From: an uncultured Tepidamorphus sp.
GTDB lineage: Bacteria; Pseudomonadota; Alphaproteobacteria; Rhizobiales; Tepidamorphaceae
Length of the DNA stretch: 36,574 nucleotides
Assembly: GCA_905479765.1 (NCBI GenBank)
Contig: CAJQNW010000067.1
Coordinates: forward strand, 1-36,574
Direction of reading: 5' to 3'
A model generated the notes under the pieces. It was not told where the DNA came from, searched no databases, and saw nothing but the letters and a program-made list of their open reading frames with translations. Each line of letters begins with the position of its first letter. Positions within the stretch are counted from its first letter, which is position 1. Of this stretch, positions 26,890 to 35,005 are shown piece after piece. A program made the translations under genes and the position numbers.

Positions 26890-26899
26890 TCGTATACAA
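26890..26899. promoter_or_regulatory. GntR operator candidate site B (TCGTATACAA)
   Basis: GTATAC core; CTTGTATAC...GTATACAAG inverted repeat with site A; centres 63 bp apart. Confidence 0.65.
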
Positions 26900-27018
26900 G
26901 TTGCGGGCAATGACCTGCTGGCCGCGACGCGCCGGTGGACCAAGCGAGGAGGCTGTAGCACAGTGCGTGTGCGAACCGGCGAACGGGCGCGCGGACAATT
27001 GAAGCGGAGAGCGGACCG

Positions 27019-27717
27019 TTGAACGACATTGCGGACATCCCGGTTGAGGAACAGGGCACCGACCGAGAAGACGGCATGAGCCGCGCGGTGGAGACCGCCT
27101 ACCGCGAGATCCGCCGCGCCATCATCATCGGCGAGCTTCGGTCCGGCGATACGTTGCAGGAGGCCAAGCTCGCCACCCGCATCGGCGTCAGCCGCACGCC
27201 CATCCGCGAGGCGCTGAGCAGGCTGAGCGCCGAAGGTCTCGTCGTGCTGCAGCGCTACAAGCGCGGATATGTCTCGCACTTCTCCTCGAAGGACGTTTCC
27301 GAGGTGTTCCGGCTGCGCGGGGTCTTCGAGGGCCACGCGGCCGGCCGCGCCGCAACCCGGATCAGCGACGCCGACATCGCCCGGCTTGAAGATCTGGAAC
27401 AGCGCATGGAAGAGCTGTTCGAGCGGCTCGGCTGGAACGCCCATCTGGAAGGCTTCGACGACCTCAATACGGAATTCCACGCGATCATCGCGCACGCCGC
27501 CGACAGCCCGCGGCTGGAGCGCATTCTTGCCTCGTCGCTGGAACTGCCGGCCTCGATCTTCAACTCCTACGCCGAACCCGTCGACGAGCGCACCAGGCGT
27601 ACGCATGCCCAGCACCGCGAGATCATCTCGGCGCTGAAGATGCGCAATCCGTATTGGGCCGAGGCTGCGATGAGCGGGCATCTGTTCTCGCTGCTGGTTG
27701 CCGCCGACGAGGCGTGA
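27019..27717 (+). CDS. GntR-family regulator, FCD type
   Basis: AYREIRRAIIIGELRSGDTLQEAKLATRIGVSRTPIREALSRLSAEGLVVLQRYKRGYVS then FCD domain; TTG 27019 or ATG 27076 start. Confidence 0.92.
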   Translation: MNDIADIPVEEQGTDREDGMSRAVETAYREIRRAIIIGELRSGDTLQEAKLATRIGVSRTPIREALSRLSAEGLVVLQRYKRGYVSHFSSKDVSEVFRLRGVFEGHAAGRAATRISDADIARLEDLEQRMEELFERLGWNAHLEGFDDLNTEFHAIIAHAADSPRLERILASSLELPASIFNSYAEPVDERTRRTHAQHREIISALKMRNPYWAEAAMSGHLFSLLVAADEA

Positions 27718-27750
27718 GGCCTCGTCCCGGCGACGTGAACCCGGAGGGGC

Positions 27751-28917
27751 TTAAGCCCCCGCCGCTATCTTCGCCCCAGCGCCCTCGCGCAGGTAGGGGA
27801 TCACTTCCTTGGCGTAGATCTCCATGTTCTTGCGGGTCAGTTCGGCGGGCAGGGTGCCGAACTGCAACAGCGTCAGCAGGTGACCGAAACCGATCTCCGT
27901 CTGGTACTGCTCCAGCTTCTCGCGCACGGTGGCCGGGCTGCCGCAGATGAACATGCCCTTCTCCATAACGCTGTCGATGGTCTGCTGGGAACCGATCGAG
28001 CTCTTCGCCTTCATGACGCCCATCATCGATTTGAGCGACAGGTAGCCGGGCGGCAGCAGCATTTCCTTGGGCATGCGCAGGAACTTGTTGAGGAAGTTCT
28101 CGATGTGCGGCTTCGCCTCGCGCCGGGCGATCTCGTCGGTCTCGGCCACATAGACCGGCACCGACCAGCCGAGCTGATCCTCGCTAGCTTCATAGCCGTA
28201 GCCTTCGGCCACGTCCTTGTACATCTGCATGTACTTGGCCAGCATCGCGACCGGCGTGAAGGTCTGCAAATAGGTGTACTTGCGGCTTGGCTCGGCGGCC
28301 CACTCGATGGTCTCGCTGGAGCCTTGCGAGGGGATCCAGATCGGCGGGCGCGGCTGCTGGTAGGGGCGCGGCCAGGTGTTCACGTATTCGAAGTCGTAGT
28401 ACTTGCCCTCGAAGTGGAACGGCCCCGTCTCAGTCCAGGCGCGCGTGATCAGGTCGTGCGCCTCATGGAAGCGGCCGTGCGATTCCGCCGGATTGACACC
28501 CCAGGCGTGATACTCCGCGCCGATGCCGCGCACGAAACCGGCAATCAGGCGACCGCCGGTGATATTGTCGAGCATCGTGAACTCTTCGGCCACGACAAGC
28601 GGATTGTTGAGCAGCGGCAGGGCGCGGCCTAGGACTGCGATCTTGACGTTCTTGGTGCGCCGCGACAGCGCGCCCGCGGTGACCGCCGGGATCGGCATCA
28701 GGCCGTAGGCGTTCTGGTGATGCTCGTTGACGCAGACGCCGTCGAAGCCGAGCTGGTCGGCGTATTCGAGTTCGTCGAGATAGCGGTTGTAGAGGACGTG
28801 GCCCTTCTTGGGATCGTAGTAGCTATTGGGCAGCGTGATCCAGGCCGAGTTGTAGTCCTTGTCGTAGTCGAGATCGAGATCGGCATACGGCATCAGGTGC
28901 ATGAAGTAGAATTTCAT
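27751..28917 (-). CDS. LLM class (bacterial luciferase-like) flavin-dependent monooxygenase
   Basis: MKFYFMHLMPYADLDLDY...LGFDGVCVNEHHQNAYGLMPIPAVTAGALSRRTKNVKIAVLGRALPLLNNPLVVAEEFTMLDNITGGRLIAGFVRG. Confidence 0.92.
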   Translation of the reverse strand: MKFYFMHLMPYADLDLDYDKDYNSAWITLPNSYYDPKKGHVLYNRYLDELEYADQLGFDGVCVNEHHQNAYGLMPIPAVTAGALSRRTKNVKIAVLGRALPLLNNPLVVAEEFTMLDNITGGRLIAGFVRGIGAEYHAWGVNPAESHGRFHEAHDLITRAWTETGPFHFEGKYYDFEYVNTWPRPYQQPRPPIWIPSQGSSETIEWAAEPSRKYTYLQTFTPVAMLAKYMQMYKDVAEGYGYEASEDQLGWSVPVYVAETDEIARREAKPHIENFLNKFLRMPKEMLLPPGYLSLKSMMGVMKAKSSIGSQQTIDSVMEKGMFICGSPATVREKLEQYQTEIGFGHLLTLLQFGTLPAELTRKNMEIYAKEVIPYLREGAGAKIAAGA

Positions 28918-29696
28918 CGGGCTACCTCCTCGATGAAGCGGGACACGCGGGCGACATACTCGTCGGCCTTTTCGACCTGGGGCAGGTGCCCGCAATCGGC
29001 GAAGGTTTCCGAAATCGCGCCTGGTATGAGCCCGGCGAGTTTGGGTCCGTACCCGGGCTGGATCACCTTGTCCTGCTCGCCCCAGAGAATCAGAGTCGGG
29101 GTGGCGATGCGATGCAGCCATTTTTCCAGATCGGGATCGTAGAGGCGCGGCTGCCAGGCGAGCTTGGCGGTGGTCAGCCGGTTCTTCAGGATGACCATCT
29201 GCTGCGCGTCGTCGATCGGCTGGGCCAGAACGTGCTCGGCGAAGGACTGATCGTGGAACAGGTTGCGGACCGTCTCTTCCGGCGACCACAGGAAGATGTC
29301 GGGCTTGCGGAGGCCGGGGATGCGGATGCCGGGCGGCGCATTGAGGATCAACGAAGCCAGGCTCGTGTCGTTGCGGACAGCAAGCTCCATGGCGACCCAG
29401 CCACCGATCGACTGGCCGACCAGATTGACGTCGCTCAGCCCGAAGTGGTCGATCACATCGAGATAGAAGAAGGCGAGGTCGCCGATGTTGTCGAGCCATT
29501 CGGGCATGTCGGAGGCGCCGAAGCCGGGATGCTCCGGCACGATCACGTCATAGCGCCCGGACAGGGCTTCCATGAAGGGCAGCCAGGTCGCGGCGCCGTT
29601 TGCGCCGTGCAGGAACAGCAGCGGCTGGCCGGAACCGCCACGCATGAAACGCGTGTTGCATCCGGCTATGATCTCGGTGAATTCCCGAAACGGCAT
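28914..29696 (-). CDS. Alpha/beta fold hydrolase (MhpC-like)
   Basis: PLLFLHGANGAATWLPFMEALS, VNLVGQSIGGWVAMELAVRN, LPQVEKADEYV; ATGA overlap with LLM gene. Confidence 0.88.
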   Translation of the reverse strand: MPFREFTEIIAGCNTRFMRGGSGQPLLFLHGANGAATWLPFMEALSGRYDVIVPEHPGFGASDMPEWLDNIGDLAFFYLDVIDHFGLSDVNLVGQSIGGWVAMELAVRNDTSLASLILNAPPGIRIPGLRKPDIFLWSPEETVRNLFHDQSFAEHVLAQPIDDAQQMVILKNRLTTAKLAWQPRLYDPDLEKWLHRIATPTLILWGEQDKVIQPGYGPKLAGLIPGAISETFADCGHLPQVEKADEYVARVSRFIEEVAR

Positions 29697-29761
29697 CGGG
29701 CGTCTCTCCTCTTGGCTTTTTCGGTCCGCAACGGCGCGGCCCTGTTATCGGTTTTGACGAA

Positions 29762-29771
29762 TGGTATACCA
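29762..29771. promoter_or_regulatory. GntR operator candidate site C (TGGTATACCA)
   Basis: Perfect 10-bp palindrome about 65 bp upstream of hydrolase start. Confidence 0.65.
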
Positions 29772-29889
29772 AATGAGGCGCGACAATCCAGCCGGAGAAT
29801 AGCGGCGCCGGGAAAATTGTTGATATCGTCCGGAATTGCGGGGCATCTTTGCGTTTTTGGCGGCTGGGAGCCGAATGAACTAGCTGGAA

Positions 29890-29899
29890 TTGCATACCA
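29890..29899. promoter_or_regulatory. GntR operator candidate site D (TTGCATACCA)
   Basis: One core mismatch from GTATAC; about 45 bp upstream of the SDR start at 29945. Confidence 0.5.
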
Positions 29900-29944
29900 T
29901 TTCGAACAAGCCGCCGGGAGTGGCGGGAACCTGGGGGGACTGAC

Positions 29945-30736
29945 ATGAAGGCCGAGACACTCTTTGACCTGAGCGGCCGGGTGGCATTCGTGACGGGTGC
30001 CGCGAGCGGGCTTGGGCTGTCGATGGCGGAGGTGCTGGCTGCCAACGGGGCGAGCGTGGCGCTGCTCGACGTGGACGAGGCGGGCCTGAGCGCGGCGGAA
30101 GACAAAATCACCGCGGCGGGTGGCACGGCGGAGACCCATGTCGTCGACGTCGGCGATTTCGACCGGCTCAACGCGGTAATCGACGCCATCGCGGAGAAAC
30201 ACGGCAGGCTCGATATCGCCGTCGCCAATGCCGGCATGAGCGCAGGACCAGGTTTCAAGGTTGCCGAAGGCCGCATGAACGCCGTCGACCGCGAGCGCTG
30301 GAACCGCGTGCTCGACATCAATCTGACGGGCACCTTCGAGACGGTCCGCGCGGCGGCGCGCCACATGATCCCGCGCCGCGAGGGGCGTATCATCGCGGTG
30401 TCGTCGATTGCCGGTCTGATGGCCGAAGAAATGGTCGGCTACGCCTATGCGGTGACCAAGGCCGGCGTCGTCAACCTGGTGCGGCAGGCGGCGATGGAGC
30501 TTGCCGAGCACAACGTGCTGGTGACCGGCATCGCGCCGGGGCCGTTCCGCACCAACATCGGCGGCGGGCGCATCAACGATCCGGATGTCGCCAAGGCCTT
30601 CGAGGCGATCGTGCCGCTGAAGCGCATCGCCCATGTCGACGAGTTGAAAGGTCTCGCGCTGCTGCTGGCCTCGCCGGCGTCGAGCTTCATGACCGGCATC
30701 ACCATTCCGATCGATGGCGGGGCCACGGCGGACTAG
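29945..30736 (+). CDS. Short-chain dehydrogenase/reductase
   Basis: VAFVTGAASGLGLSMAEVLAANGASVALLDV, VANAGMSAG, GYAYAVTKAGVVNLVRQAAMEL, ITIPIDGGATAD. Confidence 0.92.
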   Translation: MKAETLFDLSGRVAFVTGAASGLGLSMAEVLAANGASVALLDVDEAGLSAAEDKITAAGGTAETHVVDVGDFDRLNAVIDAIAEKHGRLDIAVANAGMSAGPGFKVAEGRMNAVDRERWNRVLDINLTGTFETVRAAARHMIPRREGRIIAVSSIAGLMAEEMVGYAYAVTKAGVVNLVRQAAMELAEHNVLVTGIAPGPFRTNIGGGRINDPDVAKAFEAIVPLKRIAHVDELKGLALLLASPASSFMTGITIPIDGGATAD

Positions 30737-30737
30737 C

Positions 30738-31064
30738 TCAGTCGCGCTGCACCAGCTCGATCTTGTAGCCGTCCGCCTCGAGCGCCTTGCAGGTCTCGTA
30801 GATGTCCGGCGCGGCCAGTGCGATGTGGCCGTAACCGGAGCCTAGATCGTATGGCTGTTCCTGGTCCCAGTTATAGGTCAGTTCGAGCACCGCGTCGGTG
30901 TCCTCGTCGCCGTAGCCTAGGAAGACGAGCGTGAACTTGCCGCCGGGAAATTCGTTGCGGCGCAGCTCCTTCATGCCGAGCAGGCGGGTGTAGAAATCGA
31001 CCGATTTGTCGAGGTCCTTCACCCGCAGCATGGTGTGCAGGATGCGGGTCGGTGCGATGCTCAT
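30738..31064 (-). CDS. gloA: Glyoxalase I-like protein with internal deletion
   Basis: ILHTMLRVKDLDKSVDFYTRLLGMKELRRNEFPGGKFTLVFLGYGDED, AVLELTYNWDQEQPYDLGSGYGHIALA, then directly CKALEADGYKIELVQRD*. Confidence 0.83.
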   Translation of the reverse strand: MSIAPTRILHTMLRVKDLDKSVDFYTRLLGMKELRRNEFPGGKFTLVFLGYGDEDTDAVLELTYNWDQEQPYDLGSGYGHIALAAPDIYETCKALEADGYKIELVQRD

Positions 31065-31269
31065 GGACGGCTCCCCTGGCGTATGGCTTTCGGCGGTTGC
31101 GTGGGTATAGCCTGTCTTTCGCACCGGTGCACGCGGCGTCGAAATGCATCGTCTCTCGGCGCGGGATTCCCGTTCGGTTACGCAGGCTTACGGTTGCCGT
31201 CCGTGCATCGGCGCGTCACAATGGCGACGTATCCTTTGCCCAGAAAACGGGCGCGGACAAGGAGTTGGC

Positions 31270-31623
31270 ATGGCTGTCGGCAAGGTCATTCGCGGAGGCC
31301 TATTCCTGGGCGTCGCGGTCGGTATCGGTGCGGCGATCGTCGCGCCGACGGTGTGGCGCGTGATGCGGCCGGCGGCGAAGTCGGCCCTGCGCGCCGGTAT
31401 CGCGGGCTATGGCGCGGCGCGCACGGCGGCGGCGCGGGCGGGCGAAGAAGTCGAGGATCTGGTCGCGGAGGTCGTCTACGAGGCCGAGGAATCCGAGGGC
31501 ATGACCGAAGAAGCGCCCGTGGCGCCGGAGCCGAAGAAAACCCGCGCGAAATCCGCCGCCCCGAAATCCACTGCCAAGAAGGCAACCAGGGCCGCCCCTA
31601 AGCGGAAGGCCGCTCGTGCCTGA
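31270..31623 (+). CDS. Small DUF5132-like membrane protein with Lys/Ala-rich tail
   Basis: MAVGKVIRGGLFLGVAVGIGAAIVAPTVWRVMRPAAKSALRAG... and tail KKTRAKSAAPKSTAKKATRAAPKRKAARA. Confidence 0.65.
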   Translation: MAVGKVIRGGLFLGVAVGIGAAIVAPTVWRVMRPAAKSALRAGIAGYGAARTAAARAGEEVEDLVAEVVYEAEESEGMTEEAPVAPEPKKTRAKSAAPKSTAKKATRAAPKRKAARA

Positions 31624-32098
31624 TCTTCGGGCAAGGCTGGCACACCAGATCCCCGGCCGCACCCGCCTGCGGCTTGAAGGCGAGGCGGCGGACCAAGCCG
31701 AACTCGAGCGGCTGGCTGAGTCCATCGCCGCGATGCCCGGCGTGCGCCGTGTCGATATCCGCGCCGACACCGGCAGCATCCTTATTCGGCACACCGGCGC
31801 ATTCGAGACGGTTTCCGAAGGCTTAGAGGCTGTCGGGCTTGCGCTGTTGCCCGCTGTCCTCGAGGACGTTGTGGATCCGATCGGCGACACCGGGCGCGAA
31901 CTCGGCGAACTCAACGCGGCCTTCGACAAGCTGACCGGCGGCAAGATCGATTTCTGGAGCGCGGCGTTTCTGGGCGTCCTCGGCATCGGCCTTTGGCAGC
32001 TCGGCCGTGGCCGGGTCGCGGGTCCGGCGCTTACCGTTCTAGGCCAGGCGGCGACAATTGCGATGGCGCGTCCGTTCCGTCCTTCGAAACGGAAATGA
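31616..32098 (+). CDS. HMA-like domain protein with HxxPGRTRLR motif
   Basis: VPDLRARLAHQIPGRTRLRLEGEAADQAELERLAESIAAMPGVRRVDIRADTGSILIRH; GTG start overlaps upstream stop. Confidence 0.7.
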   Translation: MPDLRARLAHQIPGRTRLRLEGEAADQAELERLAESIAAMPGVRRVDIRADTGSILIRHTGAFETVSEGLEAVGLALLPAVLEDVVDPIGDTGRELGELNAAFDKLTGGKIDFWSAAFLGVLGIGLWQLGRGRVAGPALTVLGQAATIAMARPFRPSKRK

Positions 32099-34991
32099 GC
32101 CGCCGGCCTTTGGCAAGCGCGAAGAAGCTGCCCGCCAGCGTCGCCGACAGGGCGAATTCCGACCAATGGACCGGGCCGACGCCGAGCAGGTTGCGCAGGC
32201 GCGGAACCATGAACGGCAGCGCCAGCATGCCTCCGGCGCCCAGCAGCGTTGCCTCCAGCCGGCGTTCGGAGCGCCGCTTGTTGCGACCGGTGCGGTCGCG
32301 CAGCACCCAGCCCTGGAGGATCTGCGCCATCGCCAGCGTCAGGAAGGTCACGGTGCGGGTCGGCGGGCCGACGCCTTCGCGGCGCAGGCTGATGAAATGG
32401 CCGATCAGCGCGGCGGCCGCGATGCCGGCACCGTCGAACAGCATACTGGCGGCATCGCCGCGGCTGAACAGATCCCGTTCAGCGTCGGCGGGCGGGCGCG
32501 CCATTACCTCGCCGGGTTCGGCCAGCGCCAGACCGAGCGCCGGCATGATGTCGGTGACGAGGTTGAGCCAGAACAGTTCCATCGGCGTTTCCATCTCGCC
32601 GCGCCCGTGCAGTTCCTCGATGACCATCACCATGATTTCCGACAGGTTGGTCGACAGCAGGTAGCGAACCGCGTTGCGGATGTTGTCCTCTGTCGCGCGG
32701 CCGCGCGCGATGGCGCGGGCCAGTTCGCGCAGGTCGTCGTCGGCGATGACGAGGTCGGCGACTTCGCGGGCGACCGCCGTACCGCGTTGTCCCATCGCGA
32801 TGCCGACGGAGGCCGCGCGTAGCGCCGGGCCGTCGTTGACGCCGTCGCCGATCATCGCCACCCGGTGCCCGGCCGCCTGCATGGCTTCGACGATACGCAG
32901 TTTGTCGGCGGGGCTGACGCGGGCGAAGATCGAGGTGTGGTCGGCGAGACGACCGATCTCCTCGCGGCTGAGCGTAGCCAGGCTCGGGCCGTCGGCGACA
33001 TCGAATATCGCGGATCGTGACAGGCCGAGCGCCTGGCCGACGGCGAGCGCGGTGGCCGGCTGGTCGCCGGTGATCATGACGGTGCGGATGCCGGCGCCGT
33101 GCAGCTGTTCGATGGCCTCGCGGGCTTCAAACCGCAGCGGATCGGCAAGACCGACGAGACCCTGCCAGACGAACTTGCCCGAGGGCTTCTCGTGGAGCGT
33201 TGCGTCCGCATAGCCGACGCCGAGGACGCGCAGGCCCCGGGCGGCCATCGCCTCGTTGGCTTTGAGGATTTCCGCGCGGCGCTCCTCGTTCAGTGGCAAT
33301 GTCCGACCGTCGACGCGTTCCTCGACGGCAAAGCTCAGCAGTTCGTCCGGCGCGCCCTTCACGTAGAGCCTGGGACTGCCCTTGCGAACATGCTCGCTCG
33401 CCATCCAGCGGCGGCGATGATTGCGGCTGCGGACATCGCGCATCGGCCGCTCGCCGCGCAGATCGTTCACGGGGACACCGGCTTTTACGGCGAATTCGAG
33501 CAGCGCCTGCTCGGTGCCGGAGCCCTGTCCCTCGCGGGCCTCGTTGCACAGAGATACGGTCTGGGCCAGCGCGAACAGGTCGTTGCTGCCGTCGCGCTGC
33601 AGATCCTCCGGACCAACGTGGTGCTCATCCTGCGAGATATCCAGAACCGTGTCGCCGGCAATCGCGGCGACGACGGCCATGCGGTTTTCGGTCAGGGTGC
33701 CGGTCTTGTCGAAGCAGATCGTGTCGACGGTGCCGATCGACTCGATCGCCGGCAGCGCTCGGACATAGGCGCCCTGCTTTTCCAGCGTCCGCGCGCTCAG
33801 CGCCATGGTGGTCGTGGCGACCGCCGGCAGCCCCTCGGGAATGGCGGCGACGGCAAGCGCGATGGCACTCTTGACTATCAGGACCGGCCGTTCGCCGCGC
33901 AGCAGGCCGATGCCGAGCACCAGACCGGAGACGCCGAGGCAGACGGCGGCGAGTTGCTGGCCGAGCCGGTCGAGCTTGTCCTCGATTGCCGGGCGGGGCG
34001 GGCGGGCCGAGTTGATGAGCCCGCGGGTATGCGCCATCTCGGTGGATGTGCCTGTGGCGAAAACGACGGCGCGGCCATTGCCGCCGGTCACCACCGTTCC
34101 GGCATGGACGATGTTGAAACGATCCGACACGGCCGCGGGGGCGCGCTTGAGCGGATCGGCCGTCTTTTCGACTGGCAGGCTTTCGCCGGTCAGCGCAGAT
34201 TCATCGACGCTCAGGTCGTCGACCTCGATCAGGCGCGCGTCGGCTGCGATCTGCATGCCCTGCGCGAGAACCAGGATATCGCCGGGCACGACATCCTGGG
34301 CAGGGATCAGCAGGGGCTTGCCGTCGCGATAGACAGCCGCCTCGTGCTCGACGGGTTTCGATAACCGCCGGATCAGCCGTTCCGTGGCGTTCTCGGTGGA
34401 AAAGCCGATGGCGGAGTTGGCGGCGACGACACCCAGCGTGACGACGGCATCGAGAACGCCCCCGGTGGCAAGCGACAAGACCGCCGAGCCGAGCAGCATG
34501 CCGACCGGCATCGTGGTGACCTGTTCGAGCAGCATGTCGCGGCGGGCACGGCCGCTTTCGACAGGCGTGGCATTGGGACCGTGGGTCCGGCGGCGCTCGA
34601 CGACCTCGTCGGCGGATAGACCGCCCTTCGGGCTCTCGCACCGGGCCAGCGCGGCACGGACGTCGCTCAGGGCGAATTCATCGAGTTTCGGATAGCGCGG
34701 TCTTGGCGCCGGCGATCTGTTTGCGGGGGCAGCCAGCTCCGGTTCGTCGATACCCGTCTGTTCGCATGGAGCGGGATTGGCGATCGCGTCGGCTATGAGG
34801 GTGGCAACGGCTGCCCGGTCCAGCGATTTCGGATGCCGGACAAGGACGCCCCTGGCCCATTTGTCTGCGGAGAGCAGTTCCAATCCCTGAGCCGACAGGT
34901 GCGCGCTGATCGGTGTCCAGGAATCCGGCCAGCGCCCGTCGATCCGGAGCCGGGTCCGTCCGGGAAGGTGATGGTGTACTCGTACGCGCAC
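32031..34991 (-). CDS. P-type cation-transporting ATPase with N-terminal HMA-like domain
   Basis: FDKTGTLTENRM, LSVDESALTGESLPVEK, AVAAIPEGLPAVATTTMALSARTL, MIGDGVNDGPALRAA; N-terminus VRVRVHHHLPGRTRLRIDG; GTG start. Confidence 0.92.
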   Translation of the reverse strand: MRVRVHHHLPGRTRLRIDGRWPDSWTPISAHLSAQGLELLSADKWARGVLVRHPKSLDRAAVATLIADAIANPAPCEQTGIDEPELAAPANRSPAPRPRYPKLDEFALSDVRAALARCESPKGGLSADEVVERRRTHGPNATPVESGRARRDMLLEQVTTMPVGMLLGSAVLSLATGGVLDAVVTLGVVAANSAIGFSTENATERLIRRLSKPVEHEAAVYRDGKPLLIPAQDVVPGDILVLAQGMQIAADARLIEVDDLSVDESALTGESLPVEKTADPLKRAPAAVSDRFNIVHAGTVVTGGNGRAVVFATGTSTEMAHTRGLINSARPPRPAIEDKLDRLGQQLAAVCLGVSGLVLGIGLLRGERPVLIVKSAIALAVAAIPEGLPAVATTTMALSARTLEKQGAYVRALPAIESIGTVDTICFDKTGTLTENRMAVVAAIAGDTVLDISQDEHHVGPEDLQRDGSNDLFALAQTVSLCNEAREGQGSGTEQALLEFAVKAGVPVNDLRGERPMRDVRSRNHRRRWMASEHVRKGSPRLYVKGAPDELLSFAVEERVDGRTLPLNEERRAEILKANEAMAARGLRVLGVGYADATLHEKPSGKFVWQGLVGLADPLRFEAREAIEQLHGAGIRTVMITGDQPATALAVGQALGLSRSAIFDVADGPSLATLSREEIGRLADHTSIFARVSPADKLRIVEAMQAAGHRVAMIGDGVNDGPALRAASVGIAMGQRGTAVAREVADLVIADDDLRELARAIARGRATEDNIRNAVRYLLSTNLSEIMVMVIEELHGRGEMETPMELFWLNLVTDIMPALGLALAEPGEVMARPPADAERDLFSRGDAASMLFDGAGIAAAALIGHFISLRREGVGPPTRTVTFLTLAMAQILQGWVLRDRTGRNKRRSERRLEATLLGAGGMLALPFMVPRLRNLLGVGPVHWSEFALSATLAGSFFALAKGRRLISVSKDGTDAPSQLSPPGLER

Positions 34992-35005
34992 GTCGACGAT
35001 CCCGG

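Noticed and set aside
28918-29499. N-terminal extension of the LLM ORF (27751..29499) to form a 582 aa fusion
   Set aside because: Extension is an out-of-frame reading of the upstream hydrolase gene; natural LLM start MKFYFMHL is at 28917 with ATGA overlap.
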